From the NCBI GenBank assembly GCA_023434025.1, contig JAEYTL010000021.1:62001-126000 (forward strand): 64,000 nt of DNA, given 5' to 3'. This DNA is from Bacteroidota bacterium (lineage in GTDB: Bacteria > Bacteroidota > Bacteroidia > Flavobacteriales > Flavobacteriaceae). A model generated the notes under the pieces. The model searched no databases, was not told the DNA's origin, and was given only the letters and a program-made list of their open reading frames with translations. The position numbers and the translations under genes were made by a program. This document shows, piece after piece, positions 1 to 10,273 of this stretch. Each line of letters opens with the position of its first letter. Position 1 is the stretch's first letter.

Positions 1-70
1 AGGAAAGTTTAAAGATGAAAAAGTACGGAGAGAGTTTTTGGACTACATTAAACTGGATACGAAGTTTTAG
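1..70 (+). CDS. folE: GTP cyclohydrolase I, C-terminal end (partial)
   Basis: Only the last 22 codons are inside the window, read in the frame beginning at base 2 and ending at the TAG at 68-70. The peptide ends GKF...REFLDYIKLDTKF. The G-x-F spacer followed by a charged stretch and R-x-EFL resembles the C-terminus of FolE, which makes dihydroneopterin triphosphate for folate and pterin synthesis. folE next to cysS is an arrangement I recall from flavobacterial genomes. The call rests on a very short peptide, so it is tentative; the sequence left of the window would settle it. Confidence 0.55.
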   Translation, partial: GKFKDEKVRREFLDYIKLDTKF

Positions 71-190
71 AAGATTATCGGTTGTCCGTTTTTTTGTTCT
101 CTGTTCTCTGTTCTCTGTTTATTTTCTGACAATAATCAAAAATTAATTAAATTCTAAAAATTGACGTTAGAAATCCGGAAAAATCAAACC

Positions 191-275
191 ATAGCGAAGC
201 TGTAAAAATCCGTCCCGATAGCTCGGGATCTGCGTTTAGCTTTTGCTAATCCGTTTAATCCGCGTTCCTTTAAAG
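191..275. repeat. Intergenic repeat text upstream of cysS
   Basis: Contains ATAGCGAAGCTGT (191-203), CCCGATAGCTCGGGATC (214-230) and AATCCGTTTAATCCGCGTTC (from about 248). These words recur elsewhere in the window: ATAGCGAAGCTAT at 1878-1890, CCCGATAGCTATCGGGATC at 9882-9900. The patch looks like a decayed dispersed repeat. Confidence 0.5.
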
Positions 276-306
276 ATTGCTGAAAAGTTAAAACATAAAA
301 ATAGTA

Positions 307-1788
307 ATGAAATTATACGAAAATCAAACCTTAAAAATATACAATTCACTTTCAGGTGAAAAAGAAGTTTTTAAACCCATTCATGAAGGCAATGTGGGTA
401 TGTATGTATGCGGTCCGACAGTTTACAGTAACGTTCACCTTGGGAACGTGCGTACATTTATGAGTTTTGATGTAATTTTTCGTTATTTGCTTCATTTAGG
501 CTACAAAGTACGCTATGTCCGAAATATTACCGACGCCGGGCATTTGGAGAATGATGCTGAGGTAGGTGAAGACCGAATTGCCAAGAAAGCCCGTTTGGAA
601 CAATTGGAACCTATGGAGATTGTGCAACGTTACACCGTAGACTTTCATACGATTCTGCATAAATTGAATTTCCTACCGCCAAGCATTGAACCTACAGCAA
701 CGGGACATATTATAGAGCAGCAGGAGATTATCAAAAAAATCATTGATAACGGTTTTGCATATGAATCAAACGGATCGGTTTATTTTGATGTCGTTAAGTT
801 TAACAAAACCAACCATTATGGCAAATTAAGCGGCAGAAATATTGAAGATATGATTGCCAATACCCGTGATTTAGACGGCGTGAGCGACAAAAAGAATCCA
901 CAGGATTTTGCTTTATGGAAAAAAGCAGAACCACAGCATATTATGCGTTGGCCATCACCCTGGGGCGTTGGTTTTCCGGGCTGGCATTTGGAATGTACTG
1001 CCATGAGTACAAAATATTTAGGCGAAACTTTTGATATTCACGGTGGCGGAATGGATCTGAAATTCCCGCATCATGAATGTGAGATTGCTCAAAATGAGGC
1101 CTGTACCGGCCATAGCCCGGTTAATTTCTGGATGCATGCCAACATGTTGATTTTGAACGGTAAAAAAATGGCAAAATCGACCGGAAATTATATTTTGCCC
1201 AACGAAATATTTAATGGTAGTAACACTATTTTATCAAAAGCATTTTCACCCAATGTCACCCGTTTTTTTATGCTGCAGGCACATTACCGAAGTGTGCTGG
1301 ATTTTTCTAACGATGCCATTTTAGCTTCTGAAAAAGGATTCAACCGGTTGATGGAGGGTATTGAGTTGTTAGACAAACTGAACACCGGCTCCTCTACTTC
1401 TCTGAATATTTCCGACTGGAAAACAAGCTGTTATGACGCAATGAATGACGATTTTAATACCCCTGTATTAATTGCTCAATTATTTGAAGGAATACGGTTT
1501 GTGAACCTGATTAATGACGGAAAAGAAACGATTACAGCAGAAGACCTGGCAGCATTGAGTACAACGCTCAAATCTTTTATTCATGACGTTTTAGGCATCA
1601 GCAATGAAGCAGAAGAAAGCAACAATTCCGACAAGCTGGAAGGCGTTGTTCAGCTGATGATTCAAATGCGGAACGAAGCACGGGCGAATAAAAACTTTGC
1701 TCTTTCCGATCAGATCCGGGATCAGTTACTGGCACTTGGCATTCAACTAAAGGACGGGAAAGACGGAACGAGTTTTAGTGTGAATTAA
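307..1788 (+). CDS. cysS: Cysteinyl-tRNA synthetase
   Basis: Class I aminoacyl-tRNA synthetase that charges tRNA-Cys in the cytoplasm. The 493-residue product has the N-terminal zinc-ligand region MYVCGPTVY (Cys about 35), the HIGH-like motif HLGN at about 44-47, further zinc ligands in HLECTAMS (about 230) and HHECEIAQ (about 257), and the KMSKS-type loop KKMAKSTGN (about 285-294). The C-terminal DALR-like helical region contains NDDFNTPV and ends with [15 protein letters not shown], the usual CysS tail. It is slightly longer than the roughly 460-residue E. coli enzyme, which is normal in this phylum. The ATG at 307 is preceded by an A-rich leader and no Shine-Dalgarno sequence. A GC-rich hairpin follows the stop. 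Confidence 0.97.
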   Translation: MKLYENQTLKIYNSLSGEKEVFKPIHEGNVGMYVCGPTVYSNVHLGNVRTFMSFDVIFRYLLHLGYKVRYVRNITDAGHLENDAEVGEDRIAKKARLEQLEPMEIVQRYTVDFHTILHKLNFLPPSIEPTATGHIIEQQEIIKKIIDNGFAYESNGSVYFDVVKFNKTNHYGKLSGRNIEDMIANTRDLDGVSDKKNPQDFALWKKAEPQHIMRWPSPWGVGFPGWHLECTAMSTKYLGETFDIHGGGMDLKFPHHECEIAQNEACTGHSPVNFWMHANMLILNGKKMAKSTGNYILPNEIFNGSNTILSKAFSPNVTRFFMLQAHYRSVLDFSNDAILASEKGFNRLMEGIELLDKLNTGSSTSLNISDWKTSCYDAMNDDFNTPVLIAQLFEGIRFVNLINDGKETITAEDLAALSTTLKSFIHDVLGISNEAEESNNSDKLEGVVQLMIQMRNEARANKNFALSDQIRDQLLALGIQLKDGKDGTSFSVN

Positions 1789-1800
1789 GCCTCCCCCCGA

Positions 1801-1819
1801 CCCCCTCCAAAGGAGGGGG
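1801..1819. repeat. GC-rich hairpin after cysS
   Basis: CCCCCTCC, a 3-base AAA loop and GGAGGGGG form a perfect 8-bp G+C-rich stem 12 bp after the cysS stop, in an otherwise AT-rich spacer. No T-run follows, so it is not a standard intrinsic terminator. C-runs before it (from 1791) extend the GC-rich patch. It resembles an intergenic repeat I recall from other Bacteroidota. Confidence 0.5.
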
Positions 1820-1877
1820 AGACGAGACGTTGAAACTTTATGCTAAATTTGCAGGGCTTAATCCTCTTATATCCATT

Positions 1878-1935
1878 ATAGCGAAGCTATCAAAAATCTG
1901 CGAAAATCCATCTAATCCAAAAAATCCGCATGCCA
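1878..1935. repeat. Intergenic repeat text upstream of yidD
   Basis: ATAGCGAAGCTAT (1878-1890) followed by AAAATCTGCGAAAATCC and AATCCGCATGCC, the same word order as upstream of cysS. Confidence 0.45.
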
Positions 1936-1966
1936 TTGACTAAATTGATGCTTAAAAATAAAATCA

Positions 1967-2191
1967 ATGCTAAAAAAAATAGTCCGGTTTCCTTTTATTT
2001 TTCTGATTCGGTTTTATCAGGCTGTTATTTCGCCTCTCACTCCGGCAACTTGCCGGTTTGAACCAACATGCTCACATTATGCTGCAGAAGCCATTCTGAA
2101 GCACGGTGTTATCAGGGGTGTTTGGCTCTCCTTAAAACGCATTTCAAAGTGCCATCCCTGGGGAAAAAACGGCTATGACCCGGTTCCCTGA
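1967..2191 (+). CDS. yidD: Membrane protein insertion efficiency factor YidD
   Basis: A 74-residue protein of the YidD family (DUF37), a small inner-membrane-associated protein that assists YidC-dependent insertion. The family core is plain: an amphipathic N-terminus ([19 protein letters not shown]), then [15 protein letters not shown] with two conserved cysteines, [21 protein letters not shown] with a third, and the GYDPVP tail. Length fits the family (about 70-85 residues). In many bacteria yidD sits with rnpA and yidC; here it lies between cysS and lgt, 83 bp upstream of the lgt start. Confidence 0.95.
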   Translation: MLKKIVRFPFIFLIRFYQAVISPLTPATCRFEPTCSHYAAEAILKHGVIRGVWLSLKRISKCHPWGKNGYDPVP

Positions 2192-2273
2192 CAGCATTTT
2201 TTAAGAATTAATTAAATGCCTTAAATTGCATTTTGTGCTAAATTCGTTTACATTTACGTCAAATAATAATTTT

Positions 2274-3200
2274 ATGGCTACATCTTTTTTGGCTTTTGTC
2301 TGGAATCCTTCCGAAGGATTTGAAATTGGCCCACTAACTATTCGTTTTTACAGCCTTATGTTTGTGGTTGCTTTTGCTTTGGGCTGGTATATCATGAAAC
2401 ATATCTTTATCCGAGAAAATGAATCCCTTGAAAAGCTGGACAGTTTATTTATTTACACTGTTATTGCCACTTTAATCGGGGCACGGTTGGGGCATGTTAT
2501 TTTTTATCAGTCGGAATTGTTCAGAGAAGATCCGTTAAGCATTTTCCTGCCTATACGCACTAAACCTGAATTTGAATTTACGGGCTTTTCCGGATTAGCC
2601 AGCCATGGTGCTGCTATTGCCATCATTTTGTTTATGATTTACTTCAGTAAAAAAATTATGAAGCGATCATTGCTGTGGGTTTTAGACAGGGTTGTGATAC
2701 CGGTAGCTAGCGGAGCCATATTTGTCAGATTGGGAAATTTTTTTAACTCTGAAATTGTAGGACACGAAACAAATTCTGTTTTCGGAATTAAATTTGTACA
2801 GGATTATTACAGTAAAAACGAAGCCGTTGTAAATACCAAAATCGCCAACCCGAAAGAGGCTTACAAAGCTATTTCTGATAACCCGGACTTTGCTTATTTG
2901 TTAGACAAGGTACCGGCATTACACCCTTCGCAGTTGTATGAGGCGTTTGGTTATATTTTTGTTTTTCTCATTTTGTTTTTGATGTACTGGAAAACAGATG
3001 CCCGCAAAAAAGAAGGCTTATTATTCGGAACCTTTATGGTACTGCTTTGGTCAGTTCGCTTTGTGGTTGAATTTGTAAAAGCCAGCCAGGGCGGATTTGA
3101 AAAATATCCTGTATTTAATGCCCTTACAACGGGACAATGGTTAAGTATTCCGTTTATTTTGATTGGATTATACTACATCTTCCGAGCTAATAAAAAATAG
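2274..3200 (+). CDS. lgt: Prolipoprotein diacylglyceryl transferase
   Basis: Inner-membrane enzyme that transfers diacylglycerol from phosphatidylglycerol to the lipobox cysteine of prolipoproteins, the first step of lipoprotein maturation. The product is a polytopic protein of 308 residues with the Lgt signature region FVRLGNFFNSEIVG, the early TIRFYSLMF segment, and HPSQLYEAFGY near the C-terminal third, where the conserved His and Tyr lie. I chose the ATG at 2274 (protein begins MATSFLAFVWNPSEGF). An upstream in-frame TTG at 2226 would add 16 residues that do not look like Lgt and follows no obvious ribosome site. A strong terminator begins 24 bp after the stop. Confidence 0.95.
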   Translation: MATSFLAFVWNPSEGFEIGPLTIRFYSLMFVVAFALGWYIMKHIFIRENESLEKLDSLFIYTVIATLIGARLGHVIFYQSELFREDPLSIFLPIRTKPEFEFTGFSGLASHGAAIAIILFMIYFSKKIMKRSLLWVLDRVVIPVASGAIFVRLGNFFNSEIVGHETNSVFGIKFVQDYYSKNEAVVNTKIANPKEAYKAISDNPDFAYLLDKVPALHPSQLYEAFGYIFVFLILFLMYWKTDARKKEGLLFGTFMVLLWSVRFVVEFVKASQGGFEKYPVFNALTTGQWLSIPFILIGLYYIFRANKK

Positions 3201-3224
3201 TCCTAACTATAACATTTAAAAATA

Positions 3225-3249
3225 AACCGGCTAATGAGTCGGTTTTTTT
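3225..3249 (+). terminator. Intrinsic terminator of lgt
   Basis: AACCGGCT (3225-3232) pairs with AGTCGGTT (3237-3244) through eight pairs including one G-T, with loop AATG, followed by five more T residues. It ends the yidD-lgt transcription unit. Confidence 0.85.
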
Positions 3250-3556
3250 ATATCTTTTATTGGCAGCATCATTAAAAAATTAAAATTACGATCCGCAATT
3301 GTGTCAAAGAAGATAGCCCTCACATAAATTACTACATGAAAGAAAGATAGTATAAGTCCGGTTACTTTATAAATAAACAATATGGTTATGCAACAGGTTG
3401 CCGCAAATTACTTCTCCTATTCAACCTTCAGTTTCTATACACAAATTGAAGTCTCATTTTAAAAAAATTGAATTACAACGAATGACAGCAATATAAAGAT
3501 AGCTGGATTCACAGTAAAAATCATATACCACATATTGTTTACATTAAGACAACAAA
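3250..3556. other. Gene-free spacer between lgt and secDF
   Basis: About 300 bp between two convergent genes, bounded by their terminators. I find no open frame of useful length with protein-like composition, no strong hairpin and no repeat shared with the rest of the window. A small RNA cannot be excluded. Confidence 0.5.
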
Positions 3557-3578
3557 AAACCCGACTATAGCCGGGTTT
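3554..3578 (-). terminator. Intrinsic terminator of secDF
   Basis: AAACCCG (3557-3563) and CGGGTTT (3572-3578) form a 7-bp stem around an 8-base loop. Read on the minus strand the stem is followed by a T-run (A-run 3554-3559 on the plus strand), 25 bp after the secDF stop. Confidence 0.8.
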
Positions 3579-3602
3579 CTTTTTATGATAATTTGTTTAA
3601 AA

Positions 3603-6569
3603 TTATTCTTCACTCTTTTTATTTCCTTTTCTGGCTTCTTCTTTATTAACTGTATCAGCCATAAGTGGTGTAGCAATGAACAAGGAAGAATAAGTACCAA
3701 CCAATATCCCTATCAAAATGGCAAATACAAATCCTCGGATTGTTTCACCTCCCAAGATAAAGATCGCAAACAATACAATTAGAGTTGTTAACGAGGTATT
3801 GATTGTTCTGCTGATAGTTGTATTTAAAGCTCTGTTCGTAATTTCATTAAAACTTCCTTTTTCATGTGTTCCTAAAAACTCACGTACACGGTCAAAGATG
3901 ATTACGGTATCATTCAACGAGTAACCAATTACTGTTAGAATGGCGGCAATAAAAGCCTGGTCGATTTCCATGTTGAATGGTAGAAACTTCCAGAACAAGG
4001 AGTAAACCCCTAACACGATAATTACGTCATGGGTTACTGCTGCAACAGCTCCTAATGAAAACTGCCATTTTCTGAAGCTGATCAACAAATAGACAAACAC
4101 AATCAACAGTGAACCAATAACCGCCCAATAAGAATCCGTTTTAATATCTTCAGCAATAGTTGGTCCTACTTTAGACGCTTGTAGCACTCCGAATTCTTTA
4201 CCATCATAATTTGTAACAAAATCATCATAGGAAGTAGTTGGAAAATATGACTTTAATCCTTCATATAATTTTTCATTTACTTCCTTATCAACTCCTTCAC
4301 CTTCCTCTTCTACTTTATATTTAGTCGTAATTTTTAACTGATTTCCGCTACCAAACGTTTTTGCTTCCACATTTGTGCCGAAAGCATTGGTCAAAACAGA
4401 ACTTACCTCACTGGCGGTTACTTCTTTATCAAAACGAATCTGAAATGTACGTCCACCTACAAAATCAACTCCTTGATTTAACCCGTTCACAAAGAATAAG
4501 GATACTAATGAAACGATAACCAAAACACTTGAAATAGCATATGCAATTTTCTTTTTACTCAGGAAATCAATATTCATATTTTTAAACCAGTTTTTAGACA
4601 TGGCCGTAGCGAACGTAAGATTTTCTTTTTTGTTCAAACTCCAATCCAAAAACAAACGGGTAATAAAAACTGCTGTAAATAATGATGTACCGATACCAAT
4701 TAACAAAGTAGTGGCAAAACCTTTGATAGGCCCTGTTCCGAAAACCAATAAAATTAAAGCGGTTAAAGCGGTTGTAATATTAGCATCAAAAATAGAAGAC
4801 ATAGCCCCTTTCCATGTATAAGCGTAGTTTACAGCTTCATCCACTGTTTTTCCGGCATCTAATTCCTCTTTGGCCCTTTCATATATAATTACATTGGCAT
4901 CTACCGCCATACCGATGGTTAAAACGATACCGGCAATACCTGGCAAAGTCAACACCGCACCTAAACTGGCCAGTATCCCGAAGATAAACAGGATGTTTAC
5001 CAACAAAGAAATATTTGCATAAACCCCTGATTTACCATAGTATAATATCATCCAGACAACAACCAATATCATTCCGATCAAAAAAGAAAGCATTCCACTG
5101 TCAATCGCTTCCTGCCCCAATGAAGGCCCGACCACATCTGACTGAACAATATCTGCTTTAGCAGGTAATTTACCTGCTCTTAAAACATTGGCTAAATCTT
5201 TGGTCTCATCAATGGTAAAGTTTCCTGAAATTTCAGATCGTCCGCCGGCAATCGGTCCGGAGGAAACACCCGGTGCAGAATAAACAATATTATCCAACAC
5301 GATAGCAATACTGCTTTTTTGAGTATAAGCTCTTCCTGTCAACTCTTCCCATTCTTTAGCCCCCTTACCATTCATCTGCATAGAAACGGCCGGTTTTCCG
5401 AACTGATCAAAAGTATCTCTGGCATCAACCACTACTCCACCGCTGATTGCTGGTTTTGAAGAACGTCCGTCAGACTTTAACGCATATAACTCTACCGCGT
5501 CGATTCTTTCTTTTTTATCATTTGTTATGCTTGTTGGTTTACCCCAAACAAAACGGGCAAAACGCAATTCAGGAGTCAACAGGGATTTACTGGTGTTTTT
5601 GTTCAGATAACCGTTAATTACAGCGGTGTCTTTTGGTGCAAAATACCCCAAAACAGGGCCTCCGCCATACGACAACATTTTATCAAACAATGGATTATTC
5701 CCTTTAGCATTTGCCAGTGAATCTTTAGAAGCATCGGTTAATAAAGAATCAATACCCGTTTTAGTCGTTTCTTTTGTTTCTACTTTTACTTCCGTTGCTT
5801 TCAAAGCTTCGTTCAATTGTCCTAAATAAGGGGCAACTTCTTCAAATTTATAGGTTTCCCAAAACTCTAACTGAGCGGTACTTTGCAATAATTTTTTAAT
5901 CCGGTCAACATCTTTTGCACCTGGTAATTCTACTAAAATTCTTCCGGTTTCCCCTAATTGCTGAATATTTGGTTGTGTTACACCAAACTTATCGATACGT
6001 TTTCTCAGTACTTCAAAGGCACTTTGAACCGACTCTCCGACTTTTCTTTTAATAACTGTTTTAACCTGAGCATCGCTCATTTTCAAATCAATATCACCAT
6101 CCAAATTTTTATTAAAGAAAATATCCGGTGAAGCTAATTTTACTTTTCCGTTTGATTCCGCATCAAACGCTTCAAAAAATGCATCCAAATAGGTTTGGTT
6201 TCCTTTTTGATTTTTTGTTGCATCGGCCAGGGCTTTATTAAAAACCGGATCCTGGGAATCATTGGACAAGCCTATCAGAACATCTTTTACAGATATCTGA
6301 AGGATTACGTTGATTCCGCCTTCAAGGTCAAGTCCTTTATTGATTTGCTTATCTTTTACTTCATTATAAGTATAATCTGCAAATCCTAAGCTGAAAACTT
6401 TTTCCCTACCGATTGAGTCTAAATATTTAGCTTCTTTAGCCACATCCTCTCCGGCATAAGCTTTGGCATCCGCTTTCACTTTATTAGCCACAAAGGTGAA
6501 TGAAAGTTGGTAAATACATACCAATGCAAATAAAATTGCGAAAAATTTAATAAGTCCTTTACTCTGCAT
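3603..6569 (-). CDS. secDF: Fused protein-export membrane protein SecDF
   Basis: RND-family component of the Sec translocon that uses the proton gradient to help pull preproteins into the periplasm. The 988-residue protein is a SecD-SecF fusion, as usual in Bacteroidota. After TM1 (about 7-28) it shows the SecD motif GLDLEGG near residue 80, a large periplasmic P1 domain with an extended lysine-rich insertion (about 260-330), and the TM4 motif GMAVDANVIIYER near 560. The SecF half starts near 650 with GVDFVGG near 702 and has the matching TM4 motif YSLNDTVIIFDRVRE near 886. The tail is highly charged. It has a good promoter match upstream and its own terminator, and is transcribed toward lgt. 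Confidence 0.97.
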   Translation of the reverse strand: MQSKGLIKFFAILFALVCIYQLSFTFVANKVKADAKAYAGEDVAKEAKYLDSIGREKVFSLGFADYTYNEVKDKQINKGLDLEGGINVILQISVKDVLIGLSNDSQDPVFNKALADATKNQKGNQTYLDAFFEAFDAESNGKVKLASPDIFFNKNLDGDIDLKMSDAQVKTVIKRKVGESVQSAFEVLRKRIDKFGVTQPNIQQLGETGRILVELPGAKDVDRIKKLLQSTAQLEFWETYKFEEVAPYLGQLNEALKATEVKVETKETTKTGIDSLLTDASKDSLANAKGNNPLFDKMLSYGGGPVLGYFAPKDTAVINGYLNKNTSKSLLTPELRFARFVWGKPTSITNDKKERIDAVELYALKSDGRSSKPAISGGVVVDARDTFDQFGKPAVSMQMNGKGAKEWEELTGRAYTQKSSIAIVLDNIVYSAPGVSSGPIAGGRSEISGNFTIDETKDLANVLRAGKLPAKADIVQSDVVGPSLGQEAIDSGMLSFLIGMILVVVWMILYYGKSGVYANISLLVNILFIFGILASLGAVLTLPGIAGIVLTIGMAVDANVIIYERAKEELDAGKTVDEAVNYAYTWKGAMSSIFDANITTALTALILLVFGTGPIKGFATTLLIGIGTSLFTAVFITRLFLDWSLNKKENLTFATAMSKNWFKNMNIDFLSKKKIAYAISSVLVIVSLVSLFFVNGLNQGVDFVGGRTFQIRFDKEVTASEVSSVLTNAFGTNVEAKTFGSGNQLKITTKYKVEEEGEGVDKEVNEKLYEGLKSYFPTTSYDDFVTNYDGKEFGVLQASKVGPTIAEDIKTDSYWAVIGSLLIVFVYLLISFRKWQFSLGAVAAVTHDVIIVLGVYSLFWKFLPFNMEIDQAFIAAILTVIGYSLNDTVIIFDRVREFLGTHEKGSFNEITNRALNTTISRTINTSLTTLIVLFAIFILGGETIRGFVFAILIGILVGTYSSLFIATPLMADTVNKEEARKGNKKSEE

Positions 6570-6660
6570 TATTACTTGAATTAATTAATTTTTGTTGGTT
6601 AAGGTTTTGATTTATAAGCAAAAAGAAAACAGGTCTTTCTTTTCGATTTTATAAAACGTG

Positions 6661-6691
6661 CAAATATATAATTATGAATAGGATTAACCAA
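6661..6691 (-). promoter_or_regulatory. Bacteroidota-type promoter of secDF
   Basis: On the minus strand TTGG (plus 6688-6691), 19 bases, then TATATTTG (plus 6661-6668) matches the phylum consensus TTTG-N19-21-TAnnTTTG with one mismatch. The secDF start lies about 90 bp downstream, giving an AT-rich leader. Confidence 0.65.
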
Positions 6692-6711
6692 TTAATTTAT
6701 GGATTAATCTC

Positions 6712-6738
6712 AAAAAAAAGACTGCAAAAATGCAGTCT
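6712..6738 (-). terminator. Intrinsic terminator of mdh
   Basis: AGACTGCA (6719-6726) pairs perfectly with TGCAGTCT (6731-6738) around an AAAA loop. The T-run follows on the minus strand (A-run 6712-6719). It closes the gyrB-mdh unit. Confidence 0.88.
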
Positions 6739-6760
6739 CTTTTATATAATGTGAAAAATA

Positions 6761-7696
6761 TTATGCCAAAACAGATTTCAAATCAGCATTCATAGCCCGC
6801 ACAGCATCGGCACTTTTAGCAAATTTTGCTTTTTCATCTTCGTTCAATTGGATATCCACAATTTTTTCGACTCCGTTTTTACCGATAATACAAGGTACAC
6901 CAATGCAAATATCATTTTGTCCGTATTCCCCTTCCAGGAATACAGAACACGGAATCATTTTCTTTTGGTCATTTAAAATACTATCAACCAAATACGCAAC
7001 AGAAGCTCCCGGAGCATACCAGGCAGATGTACCTAATAAAGCGGTTAATGTTGCCCCTCCCACCATCGTATCGGCAGCTACTTTTTCTAATCTTTCGGCG
7101 GATAAAAATTCAGCCACCGGCACACCGTTATAAGCCGCTAAGCGTGTTAACGGAATCATGGTTGTATCACCATGACCGCCAATAACCATACCGTGAATAT
7201 CGTTGGCCGGTTTATCCAAAGCTTGCGATAAATACGTTTTAAAACGTGAACTGTCTAAAGCACCGCCCATTCCGATAATTCTGTTCTTTGGCAAACCGGT
7301 TGCCTTTAGCGTTAAATATGTCATGGTATCCATAGGATTTGAAACCACTACTACAATGGCGTCTGGCGAATGCTGCAACAAACTTTCTGCCACCGATTTT
7401 ACGATTCCCGCATTAATTCCGATTAACTCTTCGCGTGTCATACCCGGTTTTCTCGGAATTCCGGATGTAATCACCACCACATCGCTTCCGGCTGTTTTAG
7501 CATAATCATTTGTACTCCCTGACACTTTAGTATTAAACCCCAACGTGGTTTGTGTCTGCATGATGTCCAAGGCCTTTCCTTCGGCAAAACCTTCACGGAT
7601 ATCTAACAATACAATTTCGCTGGCAATTCTTCTGTAAGCAATTGCGTCGGCACATGTTGCACCAACATTTCCTGCTCCTACAATGGTAACTTTCAT
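6761..7696 (-). CDS. mdh: Malate dehydrogenase
   Basis: NAD-dependent malate/oxaloacetate oxidoreductase of the TCA cycle, LDH-like type. The 311-residue sequence opens with the Rossmann dinucleotide motif VGAGNVGATCADAIA (residues about 5-19). ITSGIPRKPGMTREELI is the mobile active-site loop with substrate-binding arginines, VVSNPMDTMTYL the NAD/substrate segment, and GGHGDTTMIPL carries the catalytic histidine. Length is typical. It lies 33 bp downstream of gyrB on the same strand and probably shares its transcript, with a terminator just after it. Confidence 0.97.
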   Translation of the reverse strand: MKVTIVGAGNVGATCADAIAYRRIASEIVLLDIREGFAEGKALDIMQTQTTLGFNTKVSGSTNDYAKTAGSDVVVITSGIPRKPGMTREELIGINAGIVKSVAESLLQHSPDAIVVVVSNPMDTMTYLTLKATGLPKNRIIGMGGALDSSRFKTYLSQALDKPANDIHGMVIGGHGDTTMIPLTRLAAYNGVPVAEFLSAERLEKVAADTMVGGATLTALLGTSAWYAPGASVAYLVDSILNDQKKMIPCSVFLEGEYGQNDICIGVPCIIGKNGVEKIVDIQLNEDEKAKFAKSADAVRAMNADLKSVLA

Positions 7697-7729
7697 TTTA
7701 TTCTTTTTTTTTATAATTATCAGATTGGT

Positions 7730-9703
<1,974 letters not shown>

Positions 9704-9712
9704 TCAAACACG

Positions 9713-9720
9713 CAAATATA
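9713..9720 (-). promoter_or_regulatory. Probable -7 element of gyrB
   Basis: CAAATATA on the plus strand reads TATATTTG on the minus strand, a perfect TAnnTTTG, 43 bp before the gyrB start. I see no clear TTTG about 19-21 bp further upstream. Confidence 0.5.
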
Positions 9721-9837
9721 CGAAATTGCGAGGGATTTTCTATGCTGCCACTACCGTAAAGAAGATAAGTTATTAACAAATTGTTGATTTTTATTACCGC
9801 ATTTTAATCCGGTTTTCGGGTTAAAATTTTGTTTTTT

Positions 9838-9946
9838 GGGCGTGCCCCTCCGGCAAGCTCCGGGTCAGGCTTTTCGCTGCACCCGATAGCTATCGGGATC
9901 GTTCAAAGGTTGGTTTTTGCACTGCGGGCTTTCCACTACAATCCTT
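9838..9946. repeat. G+C-rich intergenic repeat-like block with perfect palindrome
   Basis: This block is far richer in G+C than its surroundings and contains the perfect palindrome CCCGATAGCTATCGGG at 9882-9897. A near copy of that element, CCCGATAGCTCGGGATC, is at 214-230 upstream of cysS. The text before and after the palindrome (GGGCGTGCCCCTCCGGCAAG and CACTGCGGGCTTTCCACTAC) resembles an intergenic repeat that I recall from other Flavobacteriaceae. That recollection cannot be checked here. Confidence 0.5.
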
Positions 9947-10081
9947 CATGCGGGTGAAATGCTAATAAACGATTCACTGCTTCCAGAGCACCATTTGTCA
10001 TTAAGCTGACTTTACTCTTTTCAATAAAGCCTCCCGACTTCGCGGTTTTGATTTTAAAACTTCACCTCAAACCCTTAGCCA

Positions 10082-10183
10082 TGTTATTTCGAGGCACGAG
10101 AAATCACATAAAGTAAATAACTCAATATTTGCATAGTGTAACTTGATAAACATGATGTGATTTCTCCTATCGTCGAAATGACA
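10082..10183. repeat. Long imperfect inverted repeat (REP/MITE-like)
   Basis: Left arm 10082-10109 and right arm 10155-10183 are inverted copies, identical at TGTyATTTCGA at the outer ends and GAGAAATCACAT at the inner ends, with a divergent 5-6 bases between. The 45-base centre is AT-rich. It would fold into a long stem. No transposase is nearby. Confidence 0.7.
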
Positions 10184-10205
10184 CAGAGAAAGGAATCACT
10201 TTGTC

Positions 10206-10243
10206 ACAAAAAAAGCGTCCCCCACAACGAGAACGCCTTTAAC
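10206..10243 (-). terminator. Probable intrinsic terminator of asnB
   Basis: On the minus strand AAAGGCGT and ACGCTTT can pair with one bulged base, followed by a T-run (A-run 10206-10213 on the plus strand). It lies 30-68 bp beyond the asnB stop. The bulge and the long loop make it weaker than the other terminators here. Confidence 0.5.
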
Positions 10244-10273
10244 AAACAAACTAAACTTCAATCTTGAATTCTT

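Noticed and set aside
2226..2273. Longer lgt from a TTG start
   Set aside because: The extra 16 residues do not resemble Lgt N-termini, and an ATG with the normal family start follows at 2274.
3250..3556. Possible small RNA or short gene between lgt and secDF
   Set aside because: No coding-like frame, no stable hairpin apart from the two terminators and no promoter match.
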